64,000 bases of DNA from Bacteroidota bacterium (GCA_023413895.1 JAEZOU010000053.1:4018-68017); one strand, 5' to 3'. Counted from the stretch's first letter, positions 1 to 8,487 are shown. Translations and numbers: made by a program. Notes: generated from the sequence alone by a model not told the origin.

Positions 1-1242
1 GAATGCTTAACCGCTTCTGATATTGAATCAATTGGTGGTGATGATTATAGTATCGTAGCAAGAAATGGAAAAATTGTCCTTTTAATGGGATATAAATTCC
101 ACGATACGTTCTACTGCGAATCTAATGACGGTGGTAACACTTGGACAAAACACATGGTTTACCCATTCCCAGGTGGTTCTGATTTCAACTTTGACACCGA
201 CTTCTTCGGACCTTGCGCTCTTAACGATAATACTATGGATGTTGCTATTGATGATAATGGCATTGTGCATGTTGTGTTCGGTACTCAAAGATGTGCAAGA
301 GATGCTCAAAATGAACCAGGATATTACTCATATTACGCATTTAGCGAACATGATGGTATTATCTATTGGAACTCTACAATGGATCCACTTCCAGAATTAG
401 ATTCTGTATATCTTTCAACTTTCCCATATCGTATCGGAAGACCAAATTTGGATGGTGATGATACTATTTGGTACTCAGGTGCTGATGGCATTTCTTTACC
501 AGAATATAGAAATAATGGTGCTTGTACTCACCCTCAAATCGTGGCTGAAAATGGTAAAGTATATGTAGTTTGGGCAGCAGCTTTGGAAGCTCCATATATC
601 TGCACTGCTTTCTCTACTTACTATTATGGTATCTTTGCAACCGTTTCTGAAGATAATGGTCAAACTTGGACTGTTGACGGAAATACAAGTTGGTTATCTT
701 ATAACAAAGATACCTATTTCATTGATTGGGAAAGTACAGCATTGTATGGTGAATTGTTCATCGAACAAGAATCTGAAAACTTCTGGCCAAGTGTAGGCGC
801 GCAAACTGCAAATGGAAATTTAGCTGTTCAATGGTACTTTGACTATACTCCAGGTAATACAGCAGGTATCTCATCAGAAGCTACTAACGTTTATGGTATG
901 ATGGTTCCTGTTGATGAAGTTGGTGTATTCTGCAATACTCAAGAGGTTTATGAAGGAACTTGGAACTGGATTGGAATTGAAGAAAACACTCTTTCAGAAA
1001 TGAAAGTATATCCAAATCCTGCAGTTGATGTTGTAAATGTTACTATTAGTTCAAAAGAAAATGCTAATGCTAATGTTACAATTACTAATCTTATGGGTCA
1101 AGTGGTTTATAACCAAAATCATAGCTTAGTAGCTGGAAATAATAGCATTCAATTAGATGTTGCTAACTATAATGCTGGTGTTTATGTTGTTAATGTAAAA
1201 ACTAACACTGGTGTTTCTTCTCAAAAAGTAATCGTTAGATAA
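1..1242 (+). CDS. Sialidase-like T9SS cargo protein, 3' part only
   Basis: The gene is cut by the left edge of the window. The frame is open from base 1, so the ATG at 85 is an internal methionine. About 413 residues are visible. Two Asp-box (BNR) motifs can be read, SNDGGNTWT near the start and SEDNGQTWT in the middle; this motif is typical of sialidase-like beta-propellers. The last 80 or so residues form a T9SS type A sorting domain: the VYPNPAVD motif, beta-rich sequence, then a basic end (SQKVIVR). The protein is therefore probably exported by T9SS and attached to the surface or released. The substrate cannot be told from this fragment; sialidase activity is not shown. A hairpin terminator follows the stop. 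Confidence 0.85.
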   Translation, partial: ECLTASDIESIGGDDYSIVARNGKIVLLMGYKFHDTFYCESNDGGNTWTKHMVYPFPGGSDFNFDTDFFGPCALNDNTMDVAIDDNGIVHVVFGTQRCARDAQNEPGYYSYYAFSEHDGIIYWNSTMDPLPELDSVYLSTFPYRIGRPNLDGDDTIWYSGADGISLPEYRNNGACTHPQIVAENGKVYVVWAAALEAPYICTAFSTYYYGIFATVSEDNGQTWTVDGNTSWLSYNKDTYFIDWESTALYGELFIEQESENFWPSVGAQTANGNLAVQWYFDYTPGNTAGISSEATNVYGMMVPVDEVGVFCNTQEVYEGTWNWIGIEENTLSEMKVYPNPAVDVVNVTISSKENANANVTITNLMGQVVYNQNHSLVAGNNSIQLDVANYNAGVYVVNVKTNTGVSSQKVIVR

Positions 1243-1263
1243 TTTTTTCTATCATAAGGCATT

Positions 1264-1292
1264 ATAAGGCTGCCCATATAAGGCAGCCTTAT
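1264..1292 (+). terminator. Hairpin terminator after the sialidase-like gene
   Basis: A perfect 11-bp inverted repeat (1264-1274 with 1282-1292, core AAGGCTGCC/GGCAGCCTT) with a 7-base loop lies 22 bases after the stop codon. The T-run after it is short, so termination may be incomplete and yicC at 1313 may be partly read through. Confidence 0.7.
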
Positions 1293-1312
1293 TTGCAATA
1301 AACAAGAGTTGT

Positions 1313-2182
1313 ATGAAATCAATGACTGGATTCGGAAAAAACTGTTTCACAATGGAAGGTAAAACAGTTTCCGTAGAGATAAGAACCCTAAATAGCAAGC
1401 AAGTAGATTTGTCGGTTCGCATTCCCGCATCTTTCAGAGAAAAAGAGAGTGAAATTAGAACCTATGTAGTTCGAGAATTGGAAAGAGGAAAAATTGATGT
1501 CAATATCAATTTGGAAAAAACGGAAAAGCAACCTATTTCTATCAATACAGAATTGGCAAAAACTTATTATGAACATCTTACGAAACTCTCTCAGGAGTTG
1601 AATAATCCTATATCCAGCGATATCTTTATTCAAACTCTTAAAATGCCAGAGGTGATATCTACCATTATCGAAGAGTATTCAGAAGAGTTTTGGAAGCAAT
1701 TTTTTTCTACTTTATCTCAAACTTGTACTGATGTTAATAATTTTCGCAAAGAGGAAGGTAACCATTTAGCAAAAGATTTTATCAAGAGAATTACCCTTAT
1801 TGATAAAATGATTGATGAAGTTACACCTTTTGAAGAGGAGAGAATTGTCTTAATAAGAAAGAAAATTGAGGAGTCTTTAGAAAAGTTATCTCTCACTGAG
1901 AAATATGATAAAAATAGATTTGAGCAGGAGATGTTTTTCTATATTGAAAAATTGGATATCACTGAAGAAAAAGTGCGATTGCGCAAACATTGTAATTATT
2001 TCATAGAAACAATGCAGCAAAATGAATCTAATGGTAAAAAGTTAGGTTTTATACTTCAAGAGATTGGAAGAGAAGTAAATACTCTTGGTTCCAAATGTAA
2101 TCATTTTAATATTCAACAAGTTGTAGTTAGAATGAAAGATGAAGTGGAGAAGATGAAGGAGCAATTGGCAAATATTTTATAG
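1313..2182 (+). CDS. yicC: YicC/YloC family endoribonuclease
   Basis: The 289-residue protein begins with the family signature MKSMTGFGK and has the usual length of YicC/YloC proteins (about 290). The C-terminal half contains the DUF1732-type helical segment, including EKVRLRKHCNYF and the closing ELGSKCNHF-like stretch (NTLGSKCNHFNI). Members are stress-related endoribonucleases in E. coli and B. subtilis. In many bacteria yicC precedes gmk; here it is followed 22 bases later by der instead, and the two are probably co-transcribed. Confidence 0.93.
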   Translation: MKSMTGFGKNCFTMEGKTVSVEIRTLNSKQVDLSVRIPASFREKESEIRTYVVRELERGKIDVNINLEKTEKQPISINTELAKTYYEHLTKLSQELNNPISSDIFIQTLKMPEVISTIIEEYSEEFWKQFFSTLSQTCTDVNNFRKEEGNHLAKDFIKRITLIDKMIDEVTPFEEERIVLIRKKIEESLEKLSLTEKYDKNRFEQEMFFYIEKLDITEEKVRLRKHCNYFIETMQQNESNGKKLGFILQEIGREVNTLGSKCNHFNIQQVVVRMKDEVEKMKEQLANIL

Positions 2183-2204
2183 TTAATCTTGATAAATAGG
2201 AATT

Positions 2205-3509
2205 ATGACAAATATAGTATCATTAGTTGGAACCCCAAATGTAGGGAAATCAACCTTTTTTAACCGTCTAACCCAAACACGTGAGGCTATTGTTGATGCA
2301 GTGGCAGGTGTTACCCGTGACAGAAAATATGGAAAATCTGATTGGGCTGGTTACGAATTTTCAGTTATTGATACAGGTGGCTATGTGGTGGGTTCTGATG
2401 ATATTTTCGAAACGGAAATTCGTCGCCAAGTAGCTCTCGCAGTGGAAGAATCTGATGTTATTATCTTTATGGTTGATGGTCGTGAAGGGCTGACCCCACT
2501 TGATGAAGATGTGGCGTCGATGCTCAGAAAATGTAAAAAACCATTCTATTTAGCTGTAAATAAGATTGATAGTCCAAGTAATTATTATGATTATAGTGAG
2601 TTTTATGCTTTAGGCTTTGAACAGATTTTTCCTATCTCAGCAATGTCTGGTAGTGGAACTGGAGAGCTTTTGGATCAAGTAGTTACGCACTTTACGAAAG
2701 ATGAACAGGAGGATTATTCCGATTTACCACGTATTACCATTGTAGGAAAACCAAATGTGGGAAAATCTTCAATTGTGAATACTTTCTTGGGGTCTGACCA
2801 ACATATTGTAACTCCAATTGCAGGTACAACTCGGGATACCATTTTTACACGTTATAATAGTTTTGGTTTCGATTTTTATCTTGTAGATACGGCAGGATTA
2901 CGCAAAAAGAAAAAGGTTGAGGAGAATATAGAATTTTATTCTGTAATGCGTGCGGTACGTGCAATTGAAAATAGTGATGTGTGTATTGTGATGTGTGATG
3001 CTTCGGAAGGTTTTGATGCGCAGGATTTGAATATTTTCAGCTTAGCAGCAAGAAATAGAAAAGGTATTGTATTGGTAATGAATAAATGGGATTTGGTTGA
3101 AAAAACGCATAAAACCCACAAAGAGTATGAAGAATCAGTAAAGAAAAGAATTGCACCATTCTCCGATATTCCAATTATTTTTACATCCGTTTTAAATAAA
3201 CAGAGAATTTATAAAGTTTTGGAAACAGCTGTATCTGTCTGTCATAATAGGGAAAGACGTATAAGTACTTCAGAATTAAATGAGAAAATTTTACCGCTCA
3301 TTAAACAAACACCGCCGCCAATTGTCAAAGATAAGGTGGTGAGAATAAAATATGCTACTCAACTTCCAACTTCTTTTCCAGCATTTGCGTTTTTCTGTAA
3401 TTTACCACAATATGTTAGAGAGGATTATAAACGATATTTAGAAAATAGAATTCGTGAACTTTGGGATTTTTCAGGTGTTCCTATAGAGATATATTTTAGA
3501 AAAAAATAG
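2205..3509 (+). CDS. der: Ribosome-associated GTPase Der (EngA)
   Basis: This 434-residue protein has two consecutive GTPase domains and a C-terminal KH-like domain, the arrangement unique to Der. The first P-loop is GTPNVGKST (residues 9-17) with DTGG and NKID. The second is GKPNVGKSS (about residue 181) with DTAG and NKWD. The KH-like region occupies roughly the last 90 residues. Der acts in 50S subunit assembly and is generally essential. The length matches the family. It follows yicC closely and is probably in the same transcript. Confidence 0.97.
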   Translation: MTNIVSLVGTPNVGKSTFFNRLTQTREAIVDAVAGVTRDRKYGKSDWAGYEFSVIDTGGYVVGSDDIFETEIRRQVALAVEESDVIIFMVDGREGLTPLDEDVASMLRKCKKPFYLAVNKIDSPSNYYDYSEFYALGFEQIFPISAMSGSGTGELLDQVVTHFTKDEQEDYSDLPRITIVGKPNVGKSSIVNTFLGSDQHIVTPIAGTTRDTIFTRYNSFGFDFYLVDTAGLRKKKKVEENIEFYSVMRAVRAIENSDVCIVMCDASEGFDAQDLNIFSLAARNRKGIVLVMNKWDLVEKTHKTHKEYEESVKKRIAPFSDIPIIFTSVLNKQRIYKVLETAVSVCHNRERRISTSELNEKILPLIKQTPPPIVKDKVVRIKYATQLPTSFPAFAFFCNLPQYVREDYKRYLENRIRELWDFSGVPIEIYFRKK

Positions 3510-3522
3510 TAGTAAAAGTGCG

Positions 3523-3552
3523 TTGTGAATATAAAAATTATTTGTACTTTTG
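3523..3552 (+). promoter_or_regulatory. Bacteroidota-type promoter
   Basis: TTG (3523-3525), a 19-base spacer and TACTTTTG (3545-3552) match the Bacteroidota -33/-7 consensus. It lies 55 bases before the start of the T9SS cargo gene at 3608, so that gene is transcribed separately from der. Confidence 0.7.
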
Positions 3553-3607
3553 CACCGCTTAATGAGAATGTGAAAAAATAATATTATTAACCAAAAAAAA
3601 TTACAAG

Positions 3608-4921
3608 ATGAAAAAAATTTACATGCTTTTAGTGGCAATTTTGGTGGTGAATTTCTCTTTCGCACAAATTGCTAAACAAGACGTTAGAACTGATGGTTTG
3701 AAAGGTATTGGAAAACCTGTTTACCACAATACAGCAGTTAAAGCTGGTGCTGGTAGCTATTGGTATGACCTTACAGACGGTTTGTGGTCTTCTATGCCAG
3801 GATTTGACTTCTCAACAAGTCAAGTTTTGATGTTACAAGACTCTGTGGCTTTGATTCACTATTCTAATGGTGATGGTCGTCCACAATTCTTTAGTATGGC
3901 TCAAGTTTTTGATTTCTCTGATCCTAATTGGGTGTACTTCTATGAAAACTACTTCGATGAAGAAACTGGTATGCCAATTCCTGTTCCTGCAATGACAGAA
4001 ACAAACTCTTATTCTATTGACTCTATGTCTTGTGTCGTTGCTTACTTAAGAGGTGACAATGTGCCAGCTGACGTAGTGGATACTTTAGTTATGACAATAG
4101 CTGCTTTCAGCGATACATTGCAATATATGTCAATTGGTTCTAACACTGAAGCTGGTTTTGAAACATGGTGGAGCCAACCATGGGTGCCATTCAGCTTGAA
4201 TAATTATACTATTCCATCTCAATATGATGATGAGGGTACAACTATGGTATATGATTACTATTATACAGTTAAACTTCCTTTGACTGCAGATGATGATTGT
4301 ATGGTTGATTCTACTTCTTTCCAATGGGCTACAGTTTCAGTGCCAGTTGAAGGTTTTGAAAACCTTACAACTAAAAGCATTATTGTAAGCTATTCTTTTA
4401 TTTCTGCTTCTCCAAGAACATTAGATACCGAATATGGTGTTGATTGTAGCAGTTTGCGCGGTTACATTATGGAAGACCCTCGCGAAGGTTATGATGTAGA
4501 TGGTTCAGATGCTAGCATTAACGATTTTAACACCTCTTTGTGTGCTATGGAATACTCTTACGATCCTTCAATTCTTTTCTATGAAGGATATGTAAATAAT
4601 AAAATTTGGTTAGGTGCTCTCAAACGTCCTGCTATCGGTGTTCATGTTACTTGTGATGATTGTGCATGGGTTAATATCGAAGATATGGAAGAAGAGATGG
4701 TAGTTCGTCCAAATCCTGCAACTGATGCTTTCACTGTTGATTTCGCACAAGATGCTCCAGCTACAGTTCAATTATTCAATTTAGTTGGTCAACAAGTATA
4801 TAGCTCAGAAGTTAACGCTTCTAACTTAAGCGTAAACGTTAGCGAATTCAATCCTGGCGTTTATATGCTTCGCGTTTCTCAAAACGACAAAGTTTACACA
4901 TCTAAAGTTATTGTAAAATAA
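3608..4921 (+). CDS. T9SS type A cargo protein of unknown function
   Basis: The 437-residue protein starts with a signal peptide (MKKIYMLLVAILVVNFSFA, then QIAK) and ends with a T9SS type A sorting domain of about 75 residues, beginning at VVRPNPATDAFTVDF and finishing YTSKVIVK. The region between (about 20-355) matches no domain I recognise. It is acidic and rich in Asp, Ser, Thr and Tyr, as is common in secreted Bacteroidota proteins, and has a CDDC motif just before the sorting domain. It has its own promoter at 3523 and its own terminator at 4941, so it forms a single-gene unit. Export is well supported; function is unknown. Confidence 0.88.
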   Translation: MKKIYMLLVAILVVNFSFAQIAKQDVRTDGLKGIGKPVYHNTAVKAGAGSYWYDLTDGLWSSMPGFDFSTSQVLMLQDSVALIHYSNGDGRPQFFSMAQVFDFSDPNWVYFYENYFDEETGMPIPVPAMTETNSYSIDSMSCVVAYLRGDNVPADVVDTLVMTIAAFSDTLQYMSIGSNTEAGFETWWSQPWVPFSLNNYTIPSQYDDEGTTMVYDYYYTVKLPLTADDDCMVDSTSFQWATVSVPVEGFENLTTKSIIVSYSFISASPRTLDTEYGVDCSSLRGYIMEDPREGYDVDGSDASINDFNTSLCAMEYSYDPSILFYEGYVNNKIWLGALKRPAIGVHVTCDDCAWVNIEDMEEEMVVRPNPATDAFTVDFAQDAPATVQLFNLVGQQVYSSEVNASNLSVNVSEFNPGVYMLRVSQNDKVYTSKVIVK

Positions 4922-4940
4922 TTTCTCTTAGATAAATGAG

Positions 4941-4970
4941 AAAAGGGGCTGCTTCGGTAGCCCCTTTTTT
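4941..4970 (+). terminator. Rho-independent terminator
   Basis: The stem AAAAGGGGCT (4941-4950) pairs with AGCCCCTTTT (4959-4968), with an 8-base loop and a run of T. It ends the T9SS cargo gene at 3608. Confidence 0.85.
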
Positions 4971-4996
4971 TGTATTTTTGCCAAAAAATATTTACA

Positions 4997-5374
4997 ATGA
5001 AAAAACTATATTTATTGTTGATAATCGCCCTATTAGTAGGCTGTAAAAGCGCGGAAAAAGTCATTAAGAATGACCCTAGTGGGGAAACCTTTATGATAAA
5101 GACAGGTGAAACATTTGAGGTGCATTTCTTATCGAATGCTTCGCTAGGTACAAAATGGATTTGGAAAAATAAAGAGTCTGTTGCTATTGTTGATTCTGTA
5201 GGTCTTCGTTATGAGCAAAAGGCTCCCGAAGGAATGGTAGGTGCTGCTTCGGATATGTTTTACAAATTTGAAGGGGTAAAACCAGGAACTGATACGTTAG
5301 AGTTTTGGTCATGTCGTGTTTGGGAAAAAGATACTCCTTTGAAAGTGGTTAAGAAGATTGTTAAAGTGAAATAG
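4997..5374 (+). CDS. Chagasin-like (inhibitor family I42) lipoprotein
   Basis: The start was set at 4997 because a -7-like box (TATTTTTG, 4973-4980) and the preceding terminator lie over the upstream in-frame ATG at 4970. The 125-residue product has a lipoprotein signal peptide with lipobox LVGC (Cys16). The body resembles chagasin-family inhibitors of papain-like cysteine proteases, with three loop motifs in order: SNASLGTKWIW (like NPTTGYxW), a Gly-containing GMVGAASDMFYKF segment, and CRVWE (like RPW). The chagasin fold is inferred from these motifs only. As a membrane-anchored inhibitor it could protect the cell from its own secreted cysteine proteases; a C10 protease is encoded at 33895-36138. 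Confidence 0.78.
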   Translation: MKKLYLLLIIALLVGCKSAEKVIKNDPSGETFMIKTGETFEVHFLSNASLGTKWIWKNKESVAIVDSVGLRYEQKAPEGMVGAASDMFYKFEGVKPGTDTLEFWSCRVWEKDTPLKVVKKIVKVK

Positions 5375-5379
5375 CGTCT

Positions 5380-6579
5380 ATGCATTTACACGTTGCTATT
5401 CCAGCTATTGATGAATTGGGTCATCTACCGATAACATTAGATAATTTGGCTGCACAAAGAGTTGACTATCCTTTTACGGTATATGTTTGTGTCAATCAGC
5501 CCGAAAGTTGGTGGAAAAATCCTGATAAGATTGATGTGTGTCAGAATAACCAGCAACTGCTAAAATTTATTCAAAACTATCCAAAACTGCCCGTAGAAAT
5601 TATTGATAAATCATCGCCGGGAAATGGTTGGAGTGAGAAAAATCATGGCGTAGGTTGGGCAAGAAGAACATTATTTGACCATATTTTGTCTGTTGCTACC
5701 GCAGAAGATGTAATTGTAAGTTTAGATGCAGATACTTGTGTAGAGCCAGAATATTTACAATCTATAGGTGAAAATTTTGAAAATAGAACATTAACAGCAG
5801 TTTCTTTGCCGTACTATCACCGCTTGACAGATGATGACGCTGCAAATCGTGCAATTTTGCGTTATGAAATCTATATGCGCAGTTATCTGATAAACATGTA
5901 TGGTATTAGTTCCCCCTATAATTTCACAGCAGTGGGTTCTGCTATTGCTGTTCGTGTGGAGGCATTGCGCAAAATAGGTAACATAACGCCGATGAAAAGT
6001 GGTGAGGATTTCTATCTGTTGCAGAAGTTGCGCAAAATGGCACCTATTTCTAATTGGAATGCGCAAACTGTTTATCCTGCAGCGCGCTTCTCTGCACGCG
6101 TGTATTTCGGTACGGGTCCTGCTATGATAAAGGGAAATGAAGGACATTGGGAAAGTTATCCGATTTATCATCACTCCCTTTTTTCTTCGATAAAGGATAC
6201 CTATTTGCAACTTTCGAAGCTTTATACGGAAGATTTTGAAACACCATTTTTGCAATTTTTAAAAGAGCAATATCGTGACGATAAATTGTGGGTTCCAATT
6301 CGGCAAAACTCTAAAACTCTAGAACGTTTTGAACGTGCTTTTCATGAAAAAGCAGATGGACTGCGACTTTTGCAATATTTGAAAGAGGTTAATCCTACGC
6401 AAGGGAAAACAGATTCGGTTGCACTTCGAGAAAATATGATGCACTTTTTTGATGGAGCGATTCCTGATTTTATGCCAGAAAGCTACGAACTCAGTGACCT
6501 AACAACAGAGCAATTGGATATTATTAGAAATATGCTTTTTGAGAAAGAGATGCAATTAAGAAAATGTGAAAATAGTTGA
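5380..6579 (+). CDS. Family 2 glycosyltransferase
   Basis: The 399-residue protein has a GT-A/GT2 layout. The N-terminal nucleotide-binding strand is VAIPAIDEL, the metal-binding DAD motif is at Asp116-Asp118 (VSLDADTC), and an acidic acceptor-side motif GEDFYLLQKL lies near residue 208. No membrane segments are evident, so it is probably cytoplasmic or peripheral. It starts 5 bases after the chagasin-like gene and abuts the next gene, suggesting one transcript. Donor and acceptor are unknown; no other sugar genes are nearby. Confidence 0.82.
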   Translation: MHLHVAIPAIDELGHLPITLDNLAAQRVDYPFTVYVCVNQPESWWKNPDKIDVCQNNQQLLKFIQNYPKLPVEIIDKSSPGNGWSEKNHGVGWARRTLFDHILSVATAEDVIVSLDADTCVEPEYLQSIGENFENRTLTAVSLPYYHRLTDDDAANRAILRYEIYMRSYLINMYGISSPYNFTAVGSAIAVRVEALRKIGNITPMKSGEDFYLLQKLRKMAPISNWNAQTVYPAARFSARVYFGTGPAMIKGNEGHWESYPIYHHSLFSSIKDTYLQLSKLYTEDFETPFLQFLKEQYRDDKLWVPIRQNSKTLERFERAFHEKADGLRLLQYLKEVNPTQGKTDSVALRENMMHFFDGAIPDFMPESYELSDLTTEQLDIIRNMLFEKEMQLRKCENS

Positions 6580-6583
6580 TAAT

Positions 6584-7633
6584 ATGCGTGATATAGAAAA
6601 TATTGATATTGAAAAAATAGTCCTTCATTTGGTTGGGAATAAACAAACGGAAGAAACTTTACGGTTTTCCCACGACCTACTTACCTTGAATGAAGAGATG
6701 AAAACTATGTTGTTGGGTTATTTTTTAAAGCCCTTTCAAAATGCAGTACATCATCAGTTTACACACCCTGCAGATTTGAGTTTTAATGTAGTTTATAATT
6801 TTGTATCTGAAATCTTTGATGATCCTAACTTATTGTATGATAAATCATTGGCTTTAGCTGAACATCTTTATGAGCAGAGCAATCACCCGAAAATTAAGGG
6901 AGGAGAATTTTATGTTGTTTATTTTTCGGGTTGCGAATTTGAAGGGGAGTTAGTAGATGCCGTTGGCCTTTTTAAAGCAGAAAATAAAGATACCTTTTTG
7001 AAAGTTTACCAAAGTGGAGACAATTTTCTATTGCAATCGGAGGCAGGAATCAATATCAATAAGTTAGATAAAGGATGTATAATTTATAATGTGGAGAAAG
7101 AAGATGGTTTTGTATTGGAAGTTGTAGATAATACTAATCGTTCTTCGGAGGCGCATTTTTGGGTAGGGGATTTCTTGCAGATTCGTCAGCGAAGGAATGA
7201 ATATTACAACACTCAGAATACTCTTTCAATGTGTAAGGATTTTGTAATTAATCACTTGCCAGAAGAATTTGAAGTGTCAAAATCGGATCAAGTTTCTATG
7301 TTGGAGCGTTCGGTAAACTTTTTCAAAGAGAATGACAATTTTGACATGGAGGAGTTCAAACAGGAGGTGATGGTTCAGCCAGACATTATTGAAAGTTTTG
7401 ATGAATTTAAAGAGAGCTATCAGGAGGAGAATGAAGTTCAGATTTCGGAGACCTTTTCCATTTCCGAGCCAGCGGTGAAGAAACAGAGTAAGAATTTCCG
7501 CAGTGTTATCAAGTTAGATAGTAATTTTCATATTTATGTGCATGGTAATCCTCAGTTGATGAAGCGTGGAGTTGATCCAGAGACAGGTATGAACTATTAC
7601 CAAATCTTTTTCGAGGAGGAGCATTTGAAGTAG
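6584..7633 (+). CDS. Nucleoid-associated protein (NdpA/YejK-like)
   Basis: The 349-residue protein resembles the 37-kDa nucleoid-associated protein family (PF04245). It has an N-terminal helical segment (IEKIVLHLVGN), a central strand pattern (FYVVYFSGCEF) and a C-terminal positively charged region before the acidic end (FFEEEHLK). An in-frame ATG at 6566 would overlap the glycosyltransferase gene by 14 bases; 6584 gives a clean junction, but both are possible. The molecular role of the family is poorly known; E. coli YejK binds the nucleoid. A small hairpin (7634-7648) directly follows the stop. Confidence 0.75.
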   Translation: MRDIENIDIEKIVLHLVGNKQTEETLRFSHDLLTLNEEMKTMLLGYFLKPFQNAVHHQFTHPADLSFNVVYNFVSEIFDDPNLLYDKSLALAEHLYEQSNHPKIKGGEFYVVYFSGCEFEGELVDAVGLFKAENKDTFLKVYQSGDNFLLQSEAGININKLDKGCIIYNVEKEDGFVLEVVDNTNRSSEAHFWVGDFLQIRQRRNEYYNTQNTLSMCKDFVINHLPEEFEVSKSDQVSMLERSVNFFKENDNFDMEEFKQEVMVQPDIIESFDEFKESYQEENEVQISETFSISEPAVKKQSKNFRSVIKLDSNFHIYVHGNPQLMKRGVDPETGMNYYQIFFEEEHLK

Positions 7634-7840
7634 GCATTTGGGAAATGCGTTAGGGATAGCAGCGGTTATGAGCGCCGGCTGAGAGTTTTTGAACTTAGAG
7701 TCTGGAATTTAGAAGTTGGAATTTAGGGGAAAGGAAGAGGTGAGGGAAAGAGGCGCGAAATTTGAGCGGATAGCCCGACGGCGAGTGGGCGGTTTTGAGG
7801 GAAGGAAAGAGCCGGAACGCCCAAATTCTAAAAAAAGAAA
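7634..7840. other. GC-rich, probably structured intergenic element
   Basis: This gap between convergent genes is clearly richer in G and C, especially G on the plus strand, than its surroundings. It begins with a perfect hairpin right after the stop codon (GCATTT-GGG-AAATGC, 7634-7648). It then holds a direct repeat of GGAATTTAG about 14 bases apart near 7709 and 7723, and the stretch AGCGGATAGCCCGACGGCGA. From memory, similar AGCGGATAGCCCGAC stretches recur between genes in other Bacteroidota; this could not be checked here. No credible coding sequence is present. Confidence 0.5.
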
Positions 7841-7861
7841 AGCTGCTCGTAAAAAGCAGCT
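7841..7861 (-). terminator. Terminator of the ferritin gene
   Basis: AGCTGCT (7841-7847) pairs with AGCAGCT (7855-7861). Read on the minus strand, the hairpin lies just after the ferritin stop codon and is followed by a T-rich run. Confidence 0.75.
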
Positions 7862-7884
7862 CTTCAGTTTTATTTTTAACAAAA

Positions 7885-8397
7885 TTATTCTTCAGTAGTA
7901 GGTGCTGTATAAACGCGTGCAGCTAACTCTTTATCAAACATATACAAGCCGTAGCCATTGTCACCGATAAAGGTAAGAGCATCGATAAGTTTTTGTGCTG
8001 TATCTTCCTCTTCAACTTGTTCAGAAACGAACCAATTGAGCATATTTTGGGTAGCAGCATCAGCAATTTCTACAGAGATAGCATAGAGATTATTAATCAT
8101 AGCAGTAACTTTACGTTCGTGTTCCAAGGTATCCTTGTACGCGTCCAAAAGGGAATTCCATTCGGTTTTTACTTCAGCGATAGGTGCAAGAATAACACGA
8201 CCGCCGCGAGATTGGATATAGTTTTTAATTCTCATTGCGTGATCTTGTTCCTCTTTAAATTGGATTTCAAACCAATTAGCGGCGCCAGACAGACCTTTAG
8301 AGTCGCAATAATTTGCCATTGATAGATATAAATATGCGGACCAAAGTTCAGCATTAATTTGCTCGTTTAGAGCTTTTTCCATTCTTTCGTTTAACAT
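7885..8397 (-). CDS. ftnA: Bacterial ferritin (iron storage)
   Basis: The 170-residue protein has the ferroxidase-site residues of bacterial non-heme ferritins at the canonical positions: Glu17, Glu50, His53, Glu94 and Gln127, with Glu130 for the third iron. The length fits the family (about 165-175). It oxidises Fe(II) and stores iron as a 24-mer shell in the cytoplasm. The gene stands alone, with its own promoter (-7 box at 8443-8450) and terminator. A 9-bp inverted repeat covers the promoter and may be a regulator site. Confidence 0.96.
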   Translation of the reverse strand: MLNERMEKALNEQINAELWSAYLYLSMANYCDSKGLSGAANWFEIQFKEEQDHAMRIKNYIQSRGGRVILAPIAEVKTEWNSLLDAYKDTLEHERKVTAMINNLYAISVEIADAATQNMLNWFVSEQVEEEDTAQKLIDALTFIGDNGYGLYMFDKELAARVYTAPTTEE

Positions 8398-8442
8398 AGC
8401 GTTTTAATTTTGGGGTTTAAAAATGAAATGAATTTTAAATTG

Positions 8443-8450
8443 CAAATGTA
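8443..8450 (-). promoter_or_regulatory. -7 box of the ferritin promoter
   Basis: On the minus strand this reads TACATTTG, matching TAnnTTTG. It lies 46 bases upstream of the ferritin start codon. No good TTG element is visible at the usual distance, which could mean activator dependence or simply a weak promoter. Confidence 0.55.
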
Positions 8451-8466
8451 TATAAAATATACATTT
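8444..8466. promoter_or_regulatory. Inverted repeat over the ferritin promoter (candidate operator)
   Basis: AAATGTATA (8444-8452) and TATACATTT (8458-8466) form a perfect 9-bp inverted repeat with a 5-base spacer. The left arm overlaps the ferritin -7 box. Size and position suit a dimeric repressor, but the regulator is not known. Confidence 0.5.
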
Positions 8467-8487
8467 TGTCGGCGAAAAAAGTTCATT

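Noticed and set aside
5791..6255. 154-codon open frame antisense to the glycosyltransferase
   Set aside because: It is a shadow of the GT2 gene, with no signal, motif or promoter of its own.
7716..7898. Arg/Lys-rich open frame of 60 codons in the GC-rich gap
   Set aside because: It runs through the ferritin terminator and into the 3' end of the ferritin gene, has no promoter or family resemblance, and its composition follows the G-rich DNA.
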